This document shows positions 56,637-63,826 of a DNA stretch of 64,000 bases, in pieces. A program made the position numbers and the translations under genes. The number at the start of each line of letters is the position of its first letter. The first letter of the stretch is position 1. The notes beneath the pieces were generated by a model that searched no databases, was not told the DNA's origin, and saw only the letters and a list, made by a program, of their open reading frames with translations. Source of the stretch: Deltaproteobacteria bacterium (lineage in GTDB: Bacteria > Desulfobacterota > Desulfuromonadia > Desulfuromonadales > BM103); the NCBI GenBank assembly GCA_024636215.1, contig JAGXHL010000027.1, positions 9,674 through 73,673 on the forward strand. The letters are read 5' to 3'.

Positions 56637-57080
56637 ATGCATTTCAAAACCATTCTGTTTGCCACAGATTTTTCTGAAGGCTCCGATTTTGCCTTTCAGC
56701 CGGCGCTTTCTCTTGCACGCAAGTTTGAAAGTAAATTGATTATTGTGCATATCATCAATGAGCCTGTCGATTTGCGAGGTTTTTACGTTCCGCATATCTC
56801 GTTTGACAAGCTGGAGGAAGAGATCGAGCAGGGGGCCGAAAAGCTGATGGAGAAATTCTGTCGCACTCATATGGCTGACTACACTCAATTCGAATCTTTT
56901 GTCTTGCCAGGCATTCCTTACGATGAAATCATCAAGAAGGCCATTGATTTGAATGCTGATCTGATTGTGATGGGAACCCATGGACGCACCGGACTTGATC
57001 ATGTTTTGTTCGGCAGCACAGCGGAGAAGGTGGTTAGAAAATCTCCGGTTCCTGTGATGACCATACGCATAAAGGAGTAA
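56637..57080 (+). CDS. UspA-family universal stress protein
   Basis: A 147-residue protein of the ATP-binding UspA group. The N-terminal strand ILFATDFSEGSDFAFQPALSLARKF and the C-terminal ATP loop are intact: MGTHGRTGLDHVLFGSTAEKVV carries G-x2-G-x9-G-S/T. Long Glu/Lys helices in the middle (about 55-85) fit the dimer. It lies 17 bp after the receiver gene with a taggagg ribosome site and ends at a terminator. Usp proteins accumulate under growth arrest or respiratory stress; the trigger here is unknown. Confidence 0.93.
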   Translation: MHFKTILFATDFSEGSDFAFQPALSLARKFESKLIIVHIINEPVDLRGFYVPHISFDKLEEEIEQGAEKLMEKFCRTHMADYTQFESFVLPGIPYDEIIKKAIDLNADLIVMGTHGRTGLDHVLFGSTAEKVVRKSPVPVMTIRIKE

Positions 57081-57676
57081 CCTTCCCAGAGGGTAAAGGA
57101 TTTGTAAAAGGTAATGGAAACGCTACCTTTTTGTTTTATTGCGCCAGACATGGCGCACAACGACCCGACTGGCGCTGAATTGGTCATTTGGTCACTTTAA
57201 CTGGCAAGTTCTCCTGGCTCTGACCGATAAAATTTTTGAGTTGTTGGATACAGTCCACAAATGCCTGTGGATAGATTTGTGGAAAGACCAGATGGGTACT
57301 GATGAAACACTTTAGTACTAAGACTTTTAGCGTTTTGCACATAAATAAAGCATGACTAAATAAGGTTGAATAATTCTTCTGCACCTCCAACTAAAAGTAA
57401 AATTTGTGATCCTGAATCCCATAACTGTAATAAGTCAATTTTGAATTTTGGTTGCCATCGATGAAGTGCTGTGCTATTTAAAAAAACTATGTATAACAAC
57501 AGCTTATTGCGAAATTGTGAAAGTTCTAAGGTTGTGCCAGCGGCTTCCTGGCTTTATGGGAAGGTGGGATTTTATTAAAGTTTGTCCCTTGTAAATCAAT
57601 AAGTTCTATCCTCTATTTAAAGTATTTGTTGTGCCTTTGACTTCTATTTTTCTAATCTTCCCCTGGAGACTAAAGC
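57081..57676. other. Long AT-rich intergenic region
   Basis: About 600 bp, visibly more AT-rich than its neighbours. It holds the terminator above and one perfect 9-bp inverted repeat (tccacaaat / atttgtgga, 57254-57262 and 57275-57283) around a DnaA-box-like tgtggatag. A 68-codon minus-strand frame (57184-57390) has no recognisable features. No promoter or ncRNA family is recognised. Confidence 0.6.
57106..57131 (+). terminator. Intrinsic terminator after the UspA gene
   Basis: An 8-bp stem (aaaaggta / tacctttt) with a 10-nt loop and a T-rich tail, 26 bp after the stop. Confidence 0.72.
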
Positions 57677-58867
57677 ATGCGGATTACACCTGCCGGTGAA
57701 CTGAAAAACCGTATCGAAAAGTTGCAGAAAGAGATGGCTATCCACAGCCTTGGAGCGATTCTGCTGCTGCAGAATGCCGATCTTTTTTATTTTACCGGAG
57801 CCATCCAGCAGGGAGCCTTGTATGTCCCGGCAGCAGGGGACGCTCTTTACCTGGTGCGCAAAGATTTCGCACGCGCCAGGATGGAGTCGGGACTCAAGGA
57901 GGTCATCCCTTTCAAGAGCCCGCGAGATATCCCAGGGGTCCTCGCTGATTTCGGTTATGTTTTACCGGAAACCATCGGCATGGAACTGGATGTTGTGCCG
58001 GTCTCAGTGATGAACAGGTTCCGCAAAGGTCTCGGTGACGCCGAGATCGTTGATGCAACACCAATGCTTCGCAAGGTGCGGGCCGTCAAGTCGGATTACG
58101 AACTCGGCATTCTCAAAGATGCCGCACTGATTGTTGACAAGGTCTGTAAAAGGGTTCCGGAAATACTCAAGGAAGGCATGACCGATCTTGAGTTGACGGC
58201 AGAACTTGAGTTCGTCGCCAGGAAGGAAGGGCATCAGGGTCTGGTGCGTATGCGTGGCTTTAATAACGAGCTGTTTTACGGTCATGCCTTTTCCGGTGCT
58301 GATAGCGCCGTACCGACCTATTCTGACACTCCCCTAGGTGGCGTTGGCCTCAATCCCTCATTCCCCCAGGGCGCAAGTTATAAGTGTGTGCGTAAGCATG
58401 AACCTGTCACGGTTGATTTCTCAGGAGTTTTTGACGGTTACATCGTGGATCAGACCCGCATGTTCAGTATCGGCAAACTACCCGAAAAGCTCTCAAAGGC
58501 ATATGTCGATATGGTGCTTATCCTGGAGTACGCCAAAAAAATTGCCAAACCGGGAGTAAGCTGGGGTGGTGTCTACGATGAATGTTTGCAGATGGCCTGT
58601 GATATGGGTTATCGGGATCATTTCATGGGCTCCAAGGGTGCCCAGGTCTCCTTTATCGGTCATGGCGTCGGTGTGGAACTGGATGAATACCCCTTTATTG
58701 CCAGGGGGTTCAATGATTACCTTTTGGAAGAGAACATGGTCTTTGCGTTTGAACCCAAGGTGGTCTATCCAGGGCTGGGGGCGGTCGGCGTCGAAGATAC
58801 TTTCTGGGTCGGAGCCGATGGTCTGAAACATCTAACCTTTGCCAATCATGAACTGATCATCCTGTAG
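57677..58867 (+). CDS. M24-family peptidase (Xaa-Pro aminopeptidase type)
   Basis: A 396-residue cytoplasmic metallopeptidase. The creatinase-like N-domain (about 1-140) precedes the pita-bread catalytic domain. Candidate metal ligands are the Asp pair in VDFSGVFDGYIVDQT near 249-263, His in GHGVGVELDEYPF near 329, and Glu residues in FAFEPKVVYPGLGAVGVEDTF near 355-375. The set is complete, so it should be active. It has a long upstream gap and its own terminator, so it is a single-gene unit. Xaa-Pro specificity is inferred from the family. Confidence 0.9.
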   Translation: MRITPAGELKNRIEKLQKEMAIHSLGAILLLQNADLFYFTGAIQQGALYVPAAGDALYLVRKDFARARMESGLKEVIPFKSPRDIPGVLADFGYVLPETIGMELDVVPVSVMNRFRKGLGDAEIVDATPMLRKVRAVKSDYELGILKDAALIVDKVCKRVPEILKEGMTDLELTAELEFVARKEGHQGLVRMRGFNNELFYGHAFSGADSAVPTYSDTPLGGVGLNPSFPQGASYKCVRKHEPVTVDFSGVFDGYIVDQTRMFSIGKLPEKLSKAYVDMVLILEYAKKIAKPGVSWGGVYDECLQMACDMGYRDHFMGSKGAQVSFIGHGVGVELDEYPFIARGFNDYLLEENMVFAFEPKVVYPGLGAVGVEDTFWVGADGLKHLTFANHELIIL

Positions 58868-59201
58868 TTTGAACAAGTGTGGAAAGTCTCAAGGCCTCAT
58901 CATTAAGTTGATGGGGCTTTTATTTTTTCGCTGACAGCTCCTGCCGGATTGTTCTTGTTGCAGCCTGACATGAAATAGATGTCGACTTGTGTCGAGGTGA
59001 AGAATAATCCTCTTCGCCCTGTGCAATATTCCACAAAAAGATAAGCTTCTCTTTCCAGACTCTGGCCACTAAATGGTTTGTGCCAATGATTTAAGCAAGT
59101 TGTAAGCTCAATACAGGTTTGGCATGAAAGTTGATAAGTAGACTTAGTAAATGTCCACCGATTGTTGACTAAACTCCATTGTACAAGACGAGTCGAAACC
59201 T
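58868..59201. other. Intergenic region before the Cys-rich cluster
   Basis: About 330 bp. The first part holds the terminator of the M24 peptidase gene; the rest is AT-rich and carries no convincing frame. It probably contains the promoter of the 59202-63642 cluster, but no unambiguous -35/-10 pair is visible. Confidence 0.5.
58893..58925 (+). terminator. Intrinsic terminator after the M24 peptidase gene
   Basis: A 10-bp stem with two G-U pairs (ggcctcatca / tgatggggct, 58893-58902 and 58909-58918) and a T-rich tail. Confidence 0.82.
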
Positions 59202-60074
59202 ATGAAGATAACTGCCAAGATTTGTGTGTCTCTATGCCTCGGCCTTGCTGTCTTCGCGGCATGGTTTTTTTATCCTTCGGGAACAACCCTGGCCAATGCC
59301 GCTCTGGCTGAATATCAGATTGAGAAAATGACCTGTGGCTCTTGCATCGGTAATATTGAAACGGCGCTCGCAGCTCTTGGCGGGGTTGGCTCCGTCGAGA
59401 TCAACCTGACCAGCAACCGGGGCCGGGTTACCTACGATCCGAATGAACTTGACAGCCAGACCATTGCCGAAGCGATTTCTTCTGCCGGCTATCCGGCCAA
59501 TCTTCGCCTTGAGTTGGACCCGGATGAGTTTCTTGCCTTGCAGCAGGAACAGGCCCAACTCGGCCAGAAGTACCTGGCCCGTATTGGTGATCGTCTGCTG
59601 GCGCGAGCCGATTTTGAAGCGTTGGTCAGTCAGCGCTCCAGTGGCGTCGCTGGTGCGGAGGAGAATGTCCAGCTCTGGACGACTCTGTGGCAGGATCTTC
59701 TGCAACGCGAATTGATGCTGTCCTCAGCAGAAAAAAACCAGGTCGTTGTTCAGGATGGAGAAGTTGAGGTGAGGCTGGAAGAGCTGCGCAAGGCGCATCA
59801 GGGCCTCGATGATCTAGTGGTCAAACGTTATGGCAGCATGGACACTTTTCGCGCCCGTCTGCATGAAGACATGATTATTAATCGCAATATTCATGACCAT
59901 GTCTACGCCGGCATCACCGATCCGGGTCAACAAAAGGTCAAGTTGCAGCAGTGGTACGCAGAACTGCAGACCAATACCAATGTCGTTATCTTTGACAGCC
60001 GGCTTAAGGCCGTCAGTCAGGGGAGCGGTGGTTGCGGCAGCGGTGGCGGTGGCTGCTGCAGCAGCAGAAGTTGA
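59202..60074 (+). CDS. Exported HMA domain - SurA_N-like fusion with a Cys-rich C-terminal tail
   Basis: A 290-residue protein with an N-terminal signal anchor (about residues 7-27). An HMA domain (about 37-100) carries the metal-binding MTCGSC at 43-48 (C45, C48) and the typical VEINLTSNRGRVTYDP. Residues about 120-268 resemble the N-terminal helical domain of SurA/PpiD chaperones (YLARIGDRLLARADF, LWQDLLQRELML, VQDGEVEVRLEEL, TNVVIFDSRLKAV), but no PPIase domain is present. The tail contains C278, C285 and C286 in a Gly/Ser linker. Periplasmic metallochaperone or metal delivery is inferred. It is the first gene of the cluster, 53 bp before the DUF2318 gene. Confidence 0.8.
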   Translation: MKITAKICVSLCLGLAVFAAWFFYPSGTTLANAALAEYQIEKMTCGSCIGNIETALAALGGVGSVEINLTSNRGRVTYDPNELDSQTIAEAISSAGYPANLRLELDPDEFLALQQEQAQLGQKYLARIGDRLLARADFEALVSQRSSGVAGAEENVQLWTTLWQDLLQRELMLSSAEKNQVVVQDGEVEVRLEELRKAHQGLDDLVVKRYGSMDTFRARLHEDMIINRNIHDHVYAGITDPGQQKVKLQQWYAELQTNTNVVIFDSRLKAVSQGSGGCGSGGGGCCSSRS

Positions 60075-60127
60075 TTTCTTAAATAAGCACAAAGTACTAA
60101 AAACCGAATTAAAGGGAGATATTGATC

Positions 60128-60652
60128 ATGTCGGAACGCGAAACCAAACGAGAACAATTTAACCCAAAACCTTCTTCGGGAAAGAGACTGTTAGCCCCCG
60201 CAGCCTTACTGATACTGGCTGTTGTCGCCGTTGCCGGCTGGTTCCTTTTCGGAACCGAATCCGTCGGTGGACCTGAGCTTGTTTCTGCCGATCAGGATGG
60301 CATGGTTCGCCTTGATGCTGCCGATTTCAGTGATGGTAAAGCCAGGTTCTATCGCTTTAAAGGAGATTCCGGACCGGTCAATTTCTTTGTCGTTCGCAGC
60401 CATGACGGTGTGATCCGGTCTGCCTTTGATACCTGTGATGTCTGCTACAAAGCTCTCAAAGGTTATCGCCAGGAAGGCGATGACATGGTCTGCAATAACT
60501 GCGATCAACGTTTCAAAACAGATCTGATCAACGTGGTCAAGGGCGGTTGTAATCCTGCACCACTGCAACGTCAGCAGTCAGGCGCAAACATTGTCATTGC
60601 TGCAAATGACATCAATGCAGGGGCCTGGTATTTCAATGGCTTAACAAACTAA
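60128..60652 (+). CDS. DUF2318-family membrane-anchored cysteine protein
   Basis: A 174-residue protein with one N-terminal transmembrane segment (about 21-41) and a periplasmic domain. The DUF2318 hallmarks are visible: FDTCDVCYKALKGYRQEGDDMVCNNCDQRFKT with C103/C106 and C122/C125, then KGGCNP at C141. DUF2318 members in other bacteria neighbour FTR1 iron permeases or FtsX-type ABC genes, as here. Metal binding is likely but no function is established for this member. It starts at the third in-frame Met; an aagggag ribosome site precedes it. Confidence 0.85.
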   Translation: MSERETKREQFNPKPSSGKRLLAPAALLILAVVAVAGWFLFGTESVGGPELVSADQDGMVRLDAADFSDGKARFYRFKGDSGPVNFFVVRSHDGVIRSAFDTCDVCYKALKGYRQEGDDMVCNNCDQRFKTDLINVVKGGCNPAPLQRQQSGANIVIAANDINAGAWYFNGLTN

Positions 60653-60665
60653 AGGGACACCCATC

Positions 60666-61823
60666 GTGCGATTAGAGCATATCGTCTTACATAATCTCAG
60701 ACGGCGTAAAGGCCGGGCTATTTTCCTGGTGATCGGTCTGCTGATCGGTGTGGCAACGGTAGTCACCCTGCTGTCGCTGTCTGACGCCATGGCGCAACGT
60801 ACTCAGCACGAGCTGGAAAATTTTGGCGCCAATATCATTATTACCCCGCGTAGTGACGAGCTGGCCTTGAATTATGGAGGCATTCAACTCGCGGGTGTCA
60901 ACCTGGTGGCAAAAGAGCTTGAGCAGTCCAGTCTTGAAAATATTGACGACATCCCCAACCGTCGTAACGTGGCTATGATTGCTCCCAAGGTGTTGGGTGC
61001 TGTCGAGGTTAGCGGCCAACGGATTATGATGATGGGCGTTGACCCCGCGGTAGAATTCAAGCTGAAGCGCTGGTGGTCGATTGCGGGGCGACCCGTGAAG
61101 CAGGGGAATGAGCTGCTGGTCGGCGCTGCGGTGGTCAAGCGTTTCAATCTGAGTATGGGAGACACCCTTAAAGTTAACAATCAGGAGTTCACCGTCGTCG
61201 GGCTTTTAGCCAAAACAGGCTCACAGGATGATCAGCTTCTGATTGCCCCTCTGGATGTTGCCCAGCTCCTTTTAGGCAAGCCAGGACAGGTCAGTATGGT
61301 TGAAATTGCAGCGCTTTGTCATGATTGCCCGGTCGATGACATGGTTAACCAGTTGCAGACAGTGTTGCCCGGAACAGATGTCCAGGCGGTTCAGCAAGTT
61401 GTTAAAACCCGCATGCACGCCCTTGGCCAGTTCCGGTTGTTTGCCTTGGGAGTTGCCGTGACGGTTGTGATTATCGGTGCCTTACTGGTTTTTGTAACCA
61501 TGATGGGCGCGATTAGTGAACGAACCCGTGAAATAGGTATTTTTCGTGCAATTGGCTACCGGCGTCGCCACGTTCTGCAGCTGGTTCTTATGGAAGCGGC
61601 CATCGTTAGCGCGTTGGCTGGTCTGCTTGGTTATCTGACCGGGGTGGCTGCGACGTTACTGGCGCTGCCCTTGCTCGATGGCGGCATGGCGAGCTGGCAC
61701 TGGAACCCAACGCTGGCAATAGTCGCTGTTGTTGCAGCCGTCTGTGTTGGTCTGCTCGCTTCTTTACAGCCGGCACTTCGAGCCAGTCGTCTCGAACCGA
61801 GTGAAGCCCTCAGGGCTCTTTAA
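60666..61823 (+). CDS. FtsX/MacB-type ABC transporter permease
   Basis: A 385-residue permease starting at a GTG. Topology: one helix (about 18-38), a large extracytoplasmic domain (about 40-255), then three helices (about 256-280, 305-330, 348-370). This is the MacB/LolC layout with the conserved SERTREIGIFRAIGYRRRHV cytoplasmic loop and the C-terminal PALRASRLEPSEALRAL. The extracytoplasmic domain contains ALCHDCPVDDM with C218-x2-C221, an unusual paired cysteine for a mechanotransmission-type permease. It pairs with the ATPase encoded 12 bp downstream. Confidence 0.93.
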   Translation: MRLEHIVLHNLRRRKGRAIFLVIGLLIGVATVVTLLSLSDAMAQRTQHELENFGANIIITPRSDELALNYGGIQLAGVNLVAKELEQSSLENIDDIPNRRNVAMIAPKVLGAVEVSGQRIMMMGVDPAVEFKLKRWWSIAGRPVKQGNELLVGAAVVKRFNLSMGDTLKVNNQEFTVVGLLAKTGSQDDQLLIAPLDVAQLLLGKPGQVSMVEIAALCHDCPVDDMVNQLQTVLPGTDVQAVQQVVKTRMHALGQFRLFALGVAVTVVIIGALLVFVTMMGAISERTREIGIFRAIGYRRRHVLQLVLMEAAIVSALAGLLGYLTGVAATLLALPLLDGGMASWHWNPTLAIVAVVAAVCVGLLASLQPALRASRLEPSEALRAL

Positions 61824-61835
61824 AACGGATAATTT

Positions 61836-62543
61836 ATGAATCTGATCGATTTAAAACAGGTGGCAAAACGCTACATGAATGGTGCCGATTGCGTCACAGC
61901 GCTTCAGGATCTGAACCTTGCTGTGAAGGAAGGCTCTTTCCTCGGTGTTATGGGCCCTTCAGGGAGCGGTAAAAGCACTCTGCTGAGCGTGCTCGGTGGG
62001 TTGACCCGTCCGTCTTCAGGAAAGGTTCTTATTGATGATATCGATGTCTACGCTCTCTCTCTGGAGAAGCAAGCGGACTTCAGGCGCGAGTATCTCGGCT
62101 TCATCTTTCAGTCGCACAACCTGATCCCATACCTGAATGCGCTGGAAAATGTCATGTTGCCTCTGGTCGTAGCGAAGCTTTCTTCGGCCGAGAAACGCGA
62201 GCGTGCCAGCAATATGCTCAAGCGTGTCGGGCTTCCCGATCGCATGCTGCATTTGCCGCAGCAGCTTTCTGGGGGCGAGCAGGAGAGGGTGGCTATTGCC
62301 CGCTCCCTGGTGAACAACCCGCCGCTTCTGCTTGCTGACGAACCGACCGGAAGCCTTGATTCGACGACCAGCCTAAAAGTGATGACTCTTTTGTCCGAAC
62401 TTCATCAGGAAGGCCAGACCATCATAATGGTGACGCATAACAGGGAAAACCTGAAGTGGTTTGATCGAACTCTCTATTTACGTGACGGCATGATCGAGAA
62501 GGATTCTGCCGGGACGACAGGCGGCTTTTCAGAGGCGGTGTGA
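61836..62543 (+). CDS. ABC transporter ATP-binding protein (MacB/LolD type)
   Basis: A 235-residue ATPase with Walker [12 protein letters not shown] (40-50), the Q-loop in [21 protein letters not shown] near 89-109, signature [15 protein letters not shown] near 145-159, Walker [12 protein letters not shown] near 168-178 and the H-loop VTHN. It belongs to the LolD/MacB/FtsE group that powers conformational work rather than classical transport. It matches the permease encoded just upstream; together they would form a dimeric complex with two copies of each. Confidence 0.96.
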   Translation: MNLIDLKQVAKRYMNGADCVTALQDLNLAVKEGSFLGVMGPSGSGKSTLLSVLGGLTRPSSGKVLIDDIDVYALSLEKQADFRREYLGFIFQSHNLIPYLNALENVMLPLVVAKLSSAEKRERASNMLKRVGLPDRMLHLPQQLSGGEQERVAIARSLVNNPPLLLADEPTGSLDSTTSLKVMTLLSELHQEGQTIIMVTHNRENLKWFDRTLYLRDGMIEKDSAGTTGGFSEAV

Positions 62544-62550
62544 GTCCGTA

Positions 62551-62808
62551 ATGTTTTTACTCTTTGTTATCAGCCTCTCAATCATCTTCTACTTTATCTG
62601 CCTGGAGTTTGTTAAGCCGGCGCCCCCTGAGTCGGCTTTGTCAGGCCCCTGTCCCGGTTGTACGGAACAAGTGGAGTCTGGATGGCTGGTGTGCCCGCAG
62701 TGTCAGACTGTCTTAAGAGCAAGTTGCCCTGGTTGTGGTAAAGCCCACGATGTCTGGATGAAATATTGTCCCTGGTGTAAATATTTAAACGAAGCGATCA
62801 CCACATGA
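62551..62808 (+). CDS. Membrane-anchored double zinc-ribbon protein
   Basis: An 85-residue protein with one N-terminal transmembrane helix (about 2-18) and four CxxC knuckles (C34/C37, C48/C51, C59/C62, C73/C76), enough for two zinc ribbons. No catalytic domain is present. The ribbon faces the cytoplasm or periplasm depending on topology; the short N-terminus gives no firm answer. It starts 7 bp after the ATPase and overlaps the next gene by 4 bp, so it belongs to the same operon. Confidence 0.82.
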   Translation: MFLLFVISLSIIFYFICLEFVKPAPPESALSGPCPGCTEQVESGWLVCPQCQTVLRASCPGCGKAHDVWMKYCPWCKYLNEAITT

Positions 62809-63113
62809 TGCGCTGGTCAGGAAAATGTAAATACTCGCCTTTTATCGTGTTTTGCCTGGCGGCAATTGCTTTTATCATCGCGTGCAATCTCTGGTCTCTC
62901 TATTGGGGACACTGTGTAATCCATGATTTTCTGAACATTCCTCCGATGGGCTGGGCGGTCATCGTTGCTAATCTGGTTGCTATTCTGGCCTTATTCTTAA
63001 TCAAGCGATACAACAAGATGAATAAGGATGTAACACACTGTACTTCGTGTCACTCAGGCCTGCAGGATGCCTGGGTCTACTGCCCAAATTGTGGTGATGA
63101 ACACCCGGTCTGA
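62805..63113 (+). CDS. Two-helix membrane protein with a C-terminal zinc ribbon
   Basis: A 102-residue protein with two transmembrane helices (about 11-33 and 49-67) and a C-terminal zinc ribbon (C79/C82 and C93/C96, in HCTSCHSGLQDAWVYCPNCGDEH). The W-x2-C-P-x-C pattern of its second knuckle recurs in the previous gene (GWLVCPQC), suggesting related partners or duplication. Translation is coupled by ATGA. The family is not recognised. Confidence 0.75.
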   Translation: MMRWSGKCKYSPFIVFCLAAIAFIIACNLWSLYWGHCVIHDFLNIPPMGWAVIVANLVAILALFLIKRYNKMNKDVTHCTSCHSGLQDAWVYCPNCGDEHPV

Positions 63114-63204
63114 AGGTCAGGGCAACTACCCTTTCAAGGCTTTCGTAATAGATCCTATCGATAAGGCTGGCATGCAAACTTGTCTTGTGTTATCTTTCGA
63201 CGCG

Positions 63205-63642
63205 ATGAAACCTAGATATCCTTCAAAATTAGTGACTTGTCTGTTACTGACGATCTTTTTTCTGGTCAGCACTGCCAGTGTCTTCGGCTATGCATGGTGT
63301 TTTGGCGATGATGGCCACGTTGAGGTCAGTTACGACAGGGGTGGCGGTTGCTGTGACCCTGAAACTGGCAAACGTCCTGTTGCCAGAGCCCTGGCTCCCT
63401 CAATAACTCAATCGAGTGATAACTTCTGCAGTTCATGCCTGGATTTCTCAGTACAGCCGTGTGACGCAGTTTTTACTAAACGCGTTAAACGTGTCTCGGC
63501 CCCCCCTGTTGCGGTTTTGAACGCATATGTTTTCTCCCCGAAAGTGGTCCAGAGTACACCCTGGGATGTTAAGTTAGCCTCAACCTCCCCGCGTATTTCA
63601 CAAGCCATTCTTGTCCATCGCACAGTTGTTCTGCTGAATTGA
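63205..63642 (+). CDS. Exported cysteine-rich protein (CFGDDGHVE-type)
   Basis: A 145-residue secreted protein with signal MKPRYPSKLVTCLLLTIFFL and probable cleavage near ASVFG-YAW. The mature part has CFGDDGHVEVSYDRGGGCCDPETGK (C32, C49, C50) and NFCSSCLDFSVQPC (C75, C78, C86), a conserved-looking paired-Cys layout suited to metal binding. An upstream in-frame Met (63172) has a slightly better ribosome site but would lengthen the N-region, so the start is uncertain. The frame is open further upstream, overlapping the previous gene. It is the last gene of the cluster. Confidence 0.68.
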   Translation: MKPRYPSKLVTCLLLTIFFLVSTASVFGYAWCFGDDGHVEVSYDRGGGCCDPETGKRPVARALAPSITQSSDNFCSSCLDFSVQPCDAVFTKRVKRVSAPPVAVLNAYVFSPKVVQSTPWDVKLASTSPRISQAILVHRTVVLLN

Positions 63643-63733
63643 TGTATTTTTCATGTCAAATGCGGTTGAGCTGTCACGGTTTTCTGCCGCTATCCTGGTG
63701 AACCTAAGCAACCATAATTTTGCATAGTTGGTG

Positions 63734-63758
63734 TCCGCAAGGCCGTATGGTTTGCGGA
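63734..63758 (+). other. Hairpin in the resB leader
   Basis: A perfect 7-bp stem (tccgcaa / ttgcgga) with an 11-nt loop, about 70 bp before resB. There is no T run, so it is not a terminator. A riboswitch was considered but no known family fits. Confidence 0.35.
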
Positions 63759-63826
63759 TGTTTTGATACGCAATGATCAGCAGGTGCCTGCTATCCATTG
63801 CCAACAAATGCTTCGGAGAAAATATT

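Noticed and set aside
57254..57283. DnaA-box-like tgtggatag within an inverted repeat in an AT-rich gap, as a possible replication origin
   Set aside because: Only one imperfect DnaA box is present, with no cluster, no dnaA/dnaN/rpmH neighbours and no further repeats. Replication origin status is not supported.
63645..63826. A riboswitch (c-di-GMP type) upstream of resB
   Set aside because: The small hairpin lacks the conserved core and tetraloop-receptor sequence of GEMM-type aptamers.
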